A stretch of 55,046 nt of DNA from Prorocentrum cordatum. Its lineage: Eukaryota > Sar > Dinophyceae > Prorocentrales > Prorocentraceae. Below the pieces are notes generated by a model. That model was not told the DNA's origin and made no database searches. It worked only from the letters and a program-made list of their open reading frames with translations. Shown here piece after piece: positions 18,461-26,840 of the stretch. Every line of letters begins with the position of its first letter. Within the stretch, counting starts at the first letter, position 1. Position numbers and translations under genes: made by a program. The stretch is from the NCBI GenBank assembly GCA_963575745.1, contig CAUYUJ010019283.1, positions 64,001 to 119,046 on the forward strand, written 5' to 3'.

Positions 18461-18872
18461 GCAGGCGCGTGCGCGCGCGGGCGTCGGGGCTCCCGGCCAG
18501 GGGGCCGCACGCGTCGACGCCGCTGGCGTCTGAGGGACGGCGCTTGGCGCGGGGCGCGGGCGCTGCCGCCTCGACTCCCCTCCGGGTGGGCCGCGGGCGC
18601 CCCGGCTGGGTCGCGACCGCGGGCTCGCTGGCACCCCGCACTCTCACGGGCCGTGCTGCACTCTGCGGGGTGCTCCGCGCCGCGCCTCCTCCACGGCCAA
18701 CCTGGCCAGGGCGTGCCCTCTCACCGTGAAGCGACCCAAGGACACACGAACACATCCTTTTGCGTCGGCGGCCAGGCAGAGGGACTGCGCTGGCGAGGCT
18801 AGACGGGGAGGCGAATTCAGCCACAATGCAGGAGGGAGCGGGAATGACGACGTGGCGACGGCCGAGGAGGGA

Positions 18873-19040
18873 TGACACACACACACACACACAAATACAT
18901 ACACTGAACTCCCAAAGTTCCCAATATTTCAAAATATTTTCGGGGGTCTCGTCTTCCCCCCCCACTTCCCATATTTTCCCGTATCTTCCTGGGGGTCGGC
19001 GATTCCTTGTGTCAGTGTGCTTTTTCCCTTCCTGACACCG
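18873..19040. repeat. AT-rich interspersed repeat, copy 2
   Basis: Begins with an expanded (AC)10 version of the GACACACAAAT start, then CCAATATTTCAAAATATTTT, CTTCCCCCCCCACTTCCCAT, and the conserved GGGGTCGGCGATTCCTTGTG. Same family as 7.2 and 25.8 kb. Confidence 0.7.
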
Positions 19041-19133
19041 GGCAGGCGGCGAAGCGCCAATTCCACCCCCCGCGGTGCCCCGGCCGCGCGCCTCGCAGGA
19101 GAGCAGGCCGTCGCTGTTGGCGTCGCCCTCGTC

Positions 19134-19365
19134 GCCCTCTGGACCGCTTCCGGCGGCGAGGCTTTGCCCTCGACTCAGCCGTTAGCCCAGTGGCCGTGTC
19201 GACCGCCGCGGTGCCCTCGCCGCCCTCTGCACCGCTTCCGGCGGCGAGGCTCTGCTCTCGGCTCTGCTCTCGGCTCAGCCGTTGGCTCAGTGGCCGTATC
19301 CACCGCCGCGGTGCCCTCGCCGCCCTCTGGACCGCTTCCGGCGGCGAGGCTCTGCCCTCGGCTTT
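19134..19365. repeat. three tandem ~88-100 bp units
   Basis: GCCCTCTGGACCGCTTCCGG starts at about 19,134, 19,222 and 19,322, each followed by CGGCGAGGCT, CAGCCGTT.GC.CAGTGGCC and GACCGCCGCGGTGCCCTC. Spacing of 88 and 100 bp reflects an extra GCTCTGCTCTCG in the middle unit. Confidence 0.8.
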
Positions 19366-19368
19366 GTT

Positions 19369-19402
19369 ACGTTGTTGTTGTTTGTAATGTTGTTGTTGTT
19401 GC

Positions 19403-19445
<43 letters not shown>

Positions 19446-19487
19446 GCTGTAGTAGTAGTAGTAGTAGTAGTTGTTGTTGTTGCTGCT

Positions 19488-19523
<36 letters not shown>

Positions 19524-19527
19524 CTCG

Positions 19528-19558
<31 letters not shown>

Positions 19559-19570
19559 TGTCGTCGTTGA

Positions 19571-19611
<41 letters not shown>

Positions 19612-19688
19612 TTTGTTGTTGTTGTTGTTTGTTGTTGTTGTTGTTGCTGCTGTTGCTGTTGCTGTTGTTGTTGTTGTTGTTGTTGTTG
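19369..19688. repeat. compound trinucleotide array (TTG/TAG/TCG)n
   Basis: 320 bp of almost pure trinucleotides changing from TTG to TAG to TCG and back to TTG, all related by single substitutions of the middle base. It ends exactly at the left edge of the 868-bp repeat unit at 19,689. Confidence 0.95.
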
Positions 19689-20556
19689 AACATTATTTAT
19701 TCTAAAGAATAATTATTGTTGGGCCCCCTGGTGCGCGCCCCCCCTGCGCCGCCTAGGCCGCAGCTACATTTTCATCATTTTCGTGAGGAAGCCTCAGAAA
19801 AGAGGGTGTGTACAGGATCCGGTTGTTTTGTTGTAATCCGCTTTCCCTTGCAAAAAACAATAGAAAATGACATTTCTTGTTCTAATATAATCAAATTTCA
19901 AGAATCCCTTGCAAAAAATAAGGTAAAGTGGACATTCGCGCGCGCAAGACGAAATCCTTCCAAAACCTTAGTGTTCGCAGCGATTTTAACATAAAAACAT
20001 CAAAAAACCAATGGTTTTTCAACAAAAAATTGTCAAAATCTCATCCCGCGCGCTCTTGCGGATTCGTAGGAAACCCAACACTTTTTAAACATTTCTGTCA
20101 AACGGGCTTTTGCGAGCAACTTTTTCGAACTTCTGCGACAACGGTTGCGCACCTGCCAGGGCCATCATCCCTGTCAAATAATACCATGCGGGACACATGT
20201 ACCATATGCATCATATGCAACAAATGTTCTGTGGAAGGCTTAACAACTTCTGTGGGTTAACAAGGCTTAACAACTTCTGTGGGTGTACGAACGTAGGCTT
20301 AACAACTTCTGTGGGTGTGTACTCCACGCCAGTGTAGTAGCCACGGTCGTCCGCAGGCCACGAAGTGAAGTGTCCGAACGTCATAGGGCGGGAAGCTGGG
20401 TGTGGGTGGTGGCGAAGAGTCGTGTGGATATTTGGTAGAGCTTGCACTGCCCCCCCACAAAGTGGGGGTATTGGCTGGCGTCGCATGAAAACCCTGGCAC
20501 TGGTGAGAACACTGAGCGTTCGGGTAAAGTGATTGTTGTTGTTGTTGTTGTTGTTG
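19689..20556. repeat. 868-bp repeat, unit 1
   Basis: Begins AACATTATTTATTCTAAAGA and ends in (TTG)8. It contains an AT-rich interior (CAAATTTCAAGAATCCCTTG, CGCGCGCAAGACGAAATCCT), a hairpin CCCCCAC-AAA-GTGGGGG near 20,452, and a minus-strand frame TFGHFTSWPADDRGYYTG. Unit 2 starts 868 bp later. No gene is established; the short protein-like match is shared only between the two units. Confidence 0.8.
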
Positions 20557-21414
20557 AACATTAATTACTTCTAAAGAATAATTATTGTTGGGGCCCCTGG
20601 TGCGCGCCCCCCCTGCGCCGCCTAGGCCGCAGCTACATTTTCATCATTTTCGTGAGGAAGCCTCAGGTAATTCGATGTGATCAAGATCCGGTTGTTTTGT
20701 TCCCCCCCGCTTTCCCTTGCAAAAAACACTATAAAATGACATTTCTTGTTCTAATATAATCAAATTTCAAGAATCCCTTGCAAAAAATAAGGTAAAGTGG
20801 ACATTCGCGCGCGCAAGACGAAATCCTTCCAAAACCTTAGTGTTCGGAGCGATTTTAACATAAAAACATCAAAAAACCAATGGTTTTTCAACAAAAAAAA
20901 AGTCAAAATCTCATCCCGCGCGCTCTTGCGGATTCGTAGGAAACCCAACACTTTTTAAACATTTCTGTCAAACGGGCTTTTGCGAGCAACTTTTTCGAAC
21001 TTCTGCGACAACGGTTGCGCACCTGCCAGGGCCATCATCCCTGTCAAATAATACCATGCGGGACACATTCGTTTTTTCTTCGCGCGCGCACGCCGAAATC
21101 TCCAAAAACCATTGGGTTCTTAAGAATTTGCCACCGCGCTTAAAACAACATTCCTGTGGTTCAAACACCTTACGACTTTTTTTAACAAGTTCTGTGGGTG
21201 TGTACCCCACGCCAGTGTAGTAGCCACGGTCGTCCGCACGCCACGAAGTGAAGTGTCCCAACGTCATAGGGCGGGAAGCTGGGTTTGGGTGGTCGCGAAG
21301 AGTCGTTTGGATATTTGGTAGAGCTTGTAATGCCCCCCCACGAAGTGGGGGTATTGCCTGGTGTCGTATGAAAACCCTGGCACTGGGGAGAACACCACGC
21401 GTTCGGGTAAAATG

Positions 21415-21463
<49 letters not shown>

Positions 21464-21486
21464 GTTGTTTGTTGTTGCTGTTATTG
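20557..21486. repeat. 868-bp repeat, unit 2 plus (TTG)n
   Basis: Diverged copy of 19,689-20,556 with the same order of boxes, the hairpin CCCCCAC-GAA-GTGGGGG near 21,338 and a longer terminal TTG array (21,416-21,486). One internal block (FVFSSRAHAEIS-like minus frame near 21,070-21,170) is specific to this unit, and the triple CTTAACAACTTCTGTGGG of unit 1 is reduced here to one copy. Confidence 0.8.
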
Positions 21487-21615
21487 AATGTTAATTCAAA
21501 AAAATGTTATTGTTGGACACCTTAAAGGCGCTGGCACTCTCGCCGAGGCGCCGGCTACATTTTCATTGAAAATGAGGCTCGCGCTCGAGCGGTTTGGGGA
21601 CCGCCAAAACCGGCC
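21487..21615. repeat. 868-bp repeat, partial third unit
   Basis: AATGTTAATTCAAAAAAATG, TTATTGTTGGACACC and GGCTACATTTTCAT keep the order of the unit start but diverge strongly, and homology ends near 21,570. Confidence 0.55.
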
Positions 21616-21702
21616 CCCCAACAGCAACAACAACAACAATAACAATAACAATAACAAGAACAATAACAAGAACAATAACAACAACAACAACAACAACAAC
21701 GC
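21616..21702. repeat. (AAC/AAT)n array
   Basis: AACAACAATAACAATAACAA-type array, the complementary-strand equivalent of the TTG arrays nearby. Confidence 0.9.
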
Positions 21703-22720
21703 TCCCGCTCCAGACTTCCTCCTTTTTACTCAAGGCTGGTTTTCTTGCTCGCCACCGAAAGCCGCCGTCCTAACAAAGCCAGCGCTGCCGCTCGAGACTT
21801 CCTCCCGTTTTACCTTGGACTGGCGCGCCAGTCTTTCTCTCATCGGCGCCGCCCCCAGCAAAAACAACGCTTCCGCTCGGGACTTCCTCCCTTTTTTACC
21901 CATGGCGGTGCTCCTCCTCGCCGCCGAAAACCGCCGCCCCGACAAAACCAGCGCTCCCGCCTGAGACTCCCTTCCGTTCTACGCTGGGCCGGCGCCCAAC
22001 TCTCTTTTTGAGTTGGCGACGCTCCCAGCAAGAACGACGCTCCTGCTCGAGGCCTCCCCTCGTTTTCCTGAAGACGGTGCTGCTCCTCGCCGCCGACAGC
22101 CCCCGTCTGGGCAGAACCCTTCTTACTCAAGGCGGTGTTCCTCCTTCTTCCCTTCTTACTCAAGGCGGTGTTCCTCCTTCTTCTTCCTCCTTCTTCCCTT
22201 CTTCCCTTCTTACTCAAGGCTCCCGCTCGATGCTTTTCCTCCCTTCTTGCTCCAGGCGGTGTTCCTCCTCGCCGCCGCGAACCGCCGCCCCGACAGAACC
22301 GGCGCTCCCGCCCGAGACTTCCTTCCGTTCTACGCCGGACTGGGGCCCTCCTCTCTTTCGAATTGGCGCTGCTCCCAGCAAGAGCAGCGCTCCCGCTCGA
22401 GGTTTCCTCTCTTTTTCCTCGGGATGGTGCTGCTCCTCGCCGCCGACGGCCCCCCTCCCGAAAAAACCACGGCTCCCGCTCGATGCTTCCTCCCTTCTTA
22501 CTCAAGGCGGTGTTCCTCCTCGCCGCCGAAAGCCGCCGTCCCAACAAAAGCAGCGCTCCCGCTCGAGACTTCGTTTTGTTTTACGCTGGACTAGCGCCCT
22601 ACTCTCTTCAGCATTGGCGCCGCTCCCAACAACAACAGCAGCCCTGCTCGAGAATTCCTCCCTTTCTGTTCAGGGCCAGGTCCTTGCCTCACCGCCGACA
22701 ACCCCCATTCCCACCAAGAC
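21703..22720. repeat. ~85-bp tandem array with higher-order B-A-C pattern
   Basis: GCGCTCCCGCTCGAGACTTC recurs about every 85 bp (near 21,694, 21,779, 21,866, 21,948, 22,034, 22,219, 22,301, 22,386, 22,469, 22,552, 22,640). Three subtypes are distinguishable by the following sequence: CCGTTCTACGCTGGACT, TTTTCCT.G...GGTGCTG and CTTACTCAAGGCGGTGTTCC. They tend to cycle in a fixed order. A local expansion of CTTCTTACTCAAGGCGGTG lies at 22,120-22,215. Translated frames are repeats, not a protein. Confidence 0.8.
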
Positions 22721-22991
22721 AATCCCGTCGTTCGATACTTCCTTGTGCTTTACCCTTCGCTGGGGTTTCACTGGCGGTCTCGTATCGGCGCAGCAAGGCG
22801 CGGGCATGTGTTTTCGAGGCGGGATATGTTGAAATTCCTCGGAGGAGGTGTTTGCAAGACCTTATTGGGCGGGATATCTGGGTATGGGAATAACAGACCC
22901 CGCTACAGAACAGGAATCCCCAATTACGTGGATGGTTGTCATGATGGTCGCATGCTTCGTGTGGAAACATCGCGCACGAGGTAACATGATA

Positions 22992-23017
22992 GTCGTTGTT
23001 GTTGTTGTTGCTGTTGC

Positions 23018-23069
<52 letters not shown>
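22992..23069. repeat. (TTG)n microsatellite
   Basis: About 25 TTG units with two CTG variants. Confidence 0.95.
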
Positions 23070-23170
23070 GACACTTCTGGGGCCCGTGGGGGGCCCAAGG
23101 AACCCGAAAATGGCGACAAACCTCAGGACCCGTTTCCCCAAGGACCCGCTTCTAGAGGAATAGAAAACCA

Positions 23171-23330
23171 CATAAATATAAACTTTTGGAGGTCCGCGCG
23201 CATTTCTTGGATCCGCGCCAGGCCCCCCTCCCCGGCGCGCGGAGCGCGCCCGGGGCGGCGCCGCCAGGGGGGCCCAGCGCCGATCCAAGACATCCGCGCG
23301 GAGCGCCAACAAAACTATGTTCATGGTGTT
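23171..23330. mobile_element. foldback element, best preserved copy
   Basis: Left arm ATATAAACTTTTGGAGGTCC GCGCGCATTTCTTGGATCCG CGCCAGGCCCCCCT and right arm (inverse) GCTCCGCGCGGATGTCTTGG ATCGGCGCTGGGCCCCCCT pair over about 38 bp with roughly 85 percent complementarity. The centre CCCCGGCGCGCGGAGCGCGC CCGGGG is a second hairpin. The single strand would fold into one long GC stem. No open frame of interest. Confidence 0.75.
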
Positions 23331-23605
23331 TTTTTCTTCTACTCGGGGCGTGACCCGTCCCCCTGAGGGGCTCGCTCCCTCGGCCCCCTCTCTTTCGGCC
23401 GCGTCCTCCGCCTCCCCCCCCCTGCATGGTGGCACACACACACTTCGCTCCAACGGCACCCCCGTCTACGCCTTTCCGCTGGCGCAGACGACCCCTGCCT
23501 CGCTGCAGACGCAAACACAATTTATGTGCTGTCTTTTCGAGCTTCCCCCATGGCGATTGATGACCTGCTTCGAGGTGCATGGTTTCCCCCAGGCCATAGG
23601 CGACC

Positions 23606-23656
23606 CGAGGAGGAGGAGGAGGAGGAGGAGGAGGAGGAGGAGGAGGAGGAGGAGGA
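23606..23656. repeat. (GGA)n microsatellite
   Basis: About 16 perfect GGA/GAG units. Confidence 0.95.
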
Positions 23657-23873
23657 AACAAATCGAGACGGAAGGATCGACCGAGGCACGCAGGGCCGGG
23701 CCCCAAGAGAGTACGATGGATGACCCCTACAATGCTGATGTCCCCCTCGCATTGCCTGCTCCAAACTGGCGCGCCCGCAAATCGCGTCCTCGCTCGGGCC
23801 CGAGTGGGTCCCGTGATAAGGAGGAGGCGCTCGCGGCGTACCCTGGTCGCTGCGCGCTGGATGCCGATCCTTG

Positions 23874-24136
23874 CGCAACTGCACCTGGTCAATCCCGAAG
23901 ATCTCGCCGTCGCGGCTGGCCCTGTACGGTCGGACCAAGAACATGACACCCTCCGCTGGCTAAACTGAAGAACATTCGAGGGTGGCCCCCCCCCAGGATG
24001 CACAAGAACATCCAACAAATACGAATAGCTTTAGGGTGCCCTCCCCGAACCGACCTCGATCTCGTACCCCGGTCCAATCGTAGCTGCACCTGGTCGATCC
24101 CGAGATGCTTGCCGTCGCGGCTCGCCCGGCAGTCCC
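23874..24136 (-). repeat. ~206-bp spaced duplication, possibly former coding DNA
   Basis: Two copies, 23,874-23,930 and 24,080-24,136, share CTGCACCTGGTC.ATCCCGA and TCGCCGTCGCGGCT. On the minus strand both encode RASRDG(E/K)..GIDQVQLR, conserved better than the flanks. The intervening and surrounding sequence does not extend this into a recognisable domain. A retroelement remnant is possible; nothing firmer can be said. Confidence 0.45.
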
Positions 24137-24319
24137 AGAGGCCAGCGGGCACGTTCGCCATCGCGCCGCGCCGCCCCACGACTCCTTGGGTGGCGCCTTT
24201 TTTGACCTCCTCGCGGCGCACTGCGAGGCCCCGAAGGCCGTCGTCGCGCTGCGTCGGCGATCCGCGGTACGGCAAGTTCGTGTCATGACGACCCTGGCGT
24301 TGGTTTCTGACACCGCGCG

Positions 24320-24416
24320 GATCGTTCAAGCTTGAATGATCGGCGGCTTTCCGATCGCCAGATCGTTCCATACATGGGCCGATCCCGGGCCACTGGCGGC
24401 GTTCAACCTTGAACGC
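24320..24416. repeat. cluster of short palindromes
   Basis: GATCGTTCAAGCTTGAATGATC (24,320-24,341; 20 of 22 symmetric), GATCGGCGGCTTTCCGATC (24,338-24,356) and GCGTTCAACCTTGAACGC (24,399-24,416; perfect 8-bp arms) lie within 100 bp. No known site is recognised. Confidence 0.55.
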
Positions 24417-24825
24417 ACCTGGCCGGGTCGCCCGCCAGTCGACACGACGCGGACCTACTGTATCTCCGTGTCCTGCTCGCGGCCGCCCAGACTCAAGCAC
24501 GCACGAGGCGATCGCGCACACCACCGCCTCGGGCAGCGGTCGCCGAGCACCGGTAGGCGGGCAGACCATGGCCGTGCTCCCGTCGAGCGCGCAGAGCAGC
24601 TGCCTCGGCCGAGCGGCGGGGCACGCGCCTCCTTCGGGGGGGCGTGGCTGCCAACTTGCGCCACTGTCACCGCCAGTGGTGGGCTCCTGAAAGGCACGGC
24701 GGATGGGGGGGGGACAAGCGCATCCGATCGAGACCTCGCGGCTGCCCTGGGGGGCCAGCGCGCTCCAGCGACGCACACCCTCGGAACTCGCCGCAAGCGC
24801 CCGACATCCTCGAGAGATCCTGTCC
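24417..24825. other. GC-rich spacer, no gene seen
   Basis: Open frames exist on both strands but with no recognisable domain. Confidence 0.45.
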
Positions 24826-24925
24826 TTCCTCCTCCTCCTCCTCCTCCTCCTCCTCCTCCTCCTCCTCCTCCTCCCCCTCCCCCCCCTCCTCCTCCTCCTC
24901 CTCCTCCTTCTCCTCCTTGTCCTGC
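24826..24925. repeat. (CTC)n array
   Basis: Near-pure CTC/TCC trinucleotide array with a CCCCCTCCCC interruption. Confidence 0.95.
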
Positions 24926-25055
24926 TCCGCTTCCTCGTCGTCCTCGAGGCTCGGAAAGAGGAGGGGGCAAGCAGCGGGGGCGTCTCCTCCTCCTGCTTCG
25001 AGGCGTCCGCGTAGAGGGCCTGCCACAGCGCGGGGGGCGGGCGGGCGGAGGGCAG

Positions 25056-25177
25056 CAGGAGGAGGAGGAGGAGGAGGAGGAGGAGGAGGAGGAAGAGAAG
25101 GAGGAGGGGGAGGAGGAGGAGGAGGAGGAGGAGGAGGAGGAGGAGGAGGAGGATGAGGAGGAGGAGGAAGAGGAGGG
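25056..25177. repeat. (GGA)n array
   Basis: About 120 bp of GGA/GAG units, complementary in sequence to 24,826-24,925 and 130 bp away. The pair forms a large potential inverted repeat. Confidence 0.95.
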
Positions 25178-25189
25178 GTGAGGGCAAAC

Positions 25190-25660
25190 CCTTCGCATTC
25201 TCCTCTCCTCTCCTCTCCTCTGATCACCTCTCCACTTCACACCTTCGACTTGCTCTCATCTCATCCTTTTTCTTCCTCTAATCCTCTCCATTCTGCTCTT
25301 CTCCCCTCGTCTCGCTCACTCGATCCCCTCCTCCTGCGTTTCCCCTTTCCCGAAATCCTCCTCCTCCTCCTCCTCCTCCTGCTGTTGGTCTTCTTCAGCT
25401 TCCTCCGCTTCTCTTCTCATCTCTTTCCCCTGTCCCCTCCCCTCGTCTACTCTTCCCGATCATTATTTCCTCCTTTCCTGCTCCTCCGCCAGTTCTTCAC
25501 TCTTCTCGTCATTTCTTATATTATAGCGTCTTCATTCTTTCCTATAGTCATCGCTCGCCTCTGCTCCAGCCAACCTTCATCATCTCGTCAGCCCTCTCCT
25601 CTTATCACCCTTTTCCCCCTCCTCCTCCTCCTCCTCCTCCTCCTCCTCGTCCCCTCTTCT
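25190..25660. repeat. pyrimidine-rich low-complexity tract
   Basis: C/T-rich plus strand with CTCTCCTCTCCTCTCCTCTC near 25,200 and pure CTC arrays at 25,350-25,382 and 25,618-25,650. The leucine/serine-rich open frame here is a by-product. Confidence 0.8.
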
Positions 25661-25781
25661 CATGTCTTATCCTCCCACTCTATCCAATTCTGCCCAGGTC
25701 TCAACTCCTTTCTTCTTTTCTACTCCTTCTGGTTTCATGCGCCACCGTGCCTTGTGCACGCTGAGGCGTGGAAAGATTGAA

Positions 25782-25935
25782 GGGGCCCTGGGACACACAA
25801 ATAACAGGATTTCCCACATTTTCCTACATTTTCTGGGTTTTTGTCTTCCCCCCACGTCCCATATTTTCCAATCTTTTCCTGGGGATCGGCGATTCATTGT
25901 GTCTGCGTGTTTTTCCCCTCTGGAAAGAGGTCAAG
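25782..25935. repeat. AT-rich interspersed repeat, copy 3
   Basis: GGGGCCCTGGGACACACAAAT start, CCCACATTTTCCTACATTTT, CTTCCCCCCACGTCCCATAT and GGGGATCGGCGATTCATTGT end. The first ~20 bases match copy 1 including the GGGGCCC lead, so the left boundary is well defined. Confidence 0.72.
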
Positions 25936-25999
25936 AGCTGCCTGGCAGGGTTCCTGTAGTCTCTCGCTGCACGTCCCCGCGTGCACCACCCCCACTCCT

Positions 26000-26440
26000 G
26001 GGCTTCCCTGGGCGACCAGCACGCCCCCATGGCGCTCCCCAGGGCGCCCGAGACACCAAGGGTGGCCTCCAAGACGGACCTGGCGTGAACCACGGCCGCC
26101 AAGATGGTCCTCCACGACGGCCTCGGGTGGCCCCGGGGCGGCCCCAAAGGCCTTCGATGTGGCCCAAGAGGGCCCCACTTTGGCCTCCAATGAATCCCGA
26201 CATGGCCAAACTCATAGTTTCAGTCGGTTCCCCCCCCCCCCAACGACCCCTGCATACTTTCAACGCAACCGCAAGGCGTCCAAAGAGGGCCCCCAAACTG
26301 GCAATAGAGGCCCCGAGATGCCTCTCAGAGGTACCAGGGAACCACCTGCACGAGGCTCCAATAAGGTCCCAAGAACCCTCCTCTTCCCCCACCTCCCCCT
26401 CCTCGTCCTCCTTCTTGTCCCCTTCTCCCCAAAAGGTTTC
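26000..26440. repeat. GGCCCC/GGCCTCC degenerate minisatellite
   Basis: Loose 12-20 bp periodicity of GGCC-CC-AAGA type units (for example CCGGGGCGGCCCCAAAGGCC). More diverged than the arrays at 15.5 and 54.4 kb. Confidence 0.6.
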
Positions 26441-26644
26441 AACGACGGCTGGGGGAATGCATGACTTAAAGCTTGGCAAGACTCCGTTTCAACGTTTGCC
26501 CACGCAGGCGCTTCCAAAAAGCAGAGGGCGGCGATTGTTCGCCGTCGGCGTCTTCGATCCGCCCCCCCCCCTTGTTTGCGAGACGGGTGTTTGGCGTACC
26601 AGATGTTTCAACGATTCTTGGCTCTGTCATTTAGGAATTCTGTA

Positions 26645-26840
26645 TGGGAAGAGTTGGCCGAAGGGCCGATCCCCTCTCGAATGTTCGTCTATAAAGGCGG
26701 CAACGATGCGTGACGGACTATGATGAATATTCGACCCTTCTCCACTGCCCCAAAGGCAGCGCGCACTTGGCAATGCCTGTGAACCGAAAGGGGCAACGGT
26801 TGCAGAGAAGAAGAGGATAGGTATGGGGGTTCCATTACCC
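26645..26840. repeat. dispersed repeat, copy 1 (pairs with 52,148-52,345)
   Basis: Shares with the 52-kb copy, in order: a GGCC-GAA-GGCC hairpin (TTGGCCGAAGGGCCGAT), a TCG..TATAAAGGCGGCAACGATG-like stretch, GACTATGATG.A.ATT, CCTT.TCC and TGGCAATGCCTGTGA. On the minus strand both copies read GEG.N.HHS...IV.AF.D, so the frame as well as the DNA is conserved. Same orientation as the other copy. Confidence 0.65.

Noticed and set aside
19689-21486. rRNA or snRNA gene cluster in the tandem 868-bp units
   Set aside because: No conserved rRNA or snRNA core seen; only hairpin and AT-rich boxes are shared.
26645-26700. U2 snRNA-like stem on the minus strand
   Set aside because: Only the first stem resembles U2; the branch-point recognition sequence and Sm site are missing.
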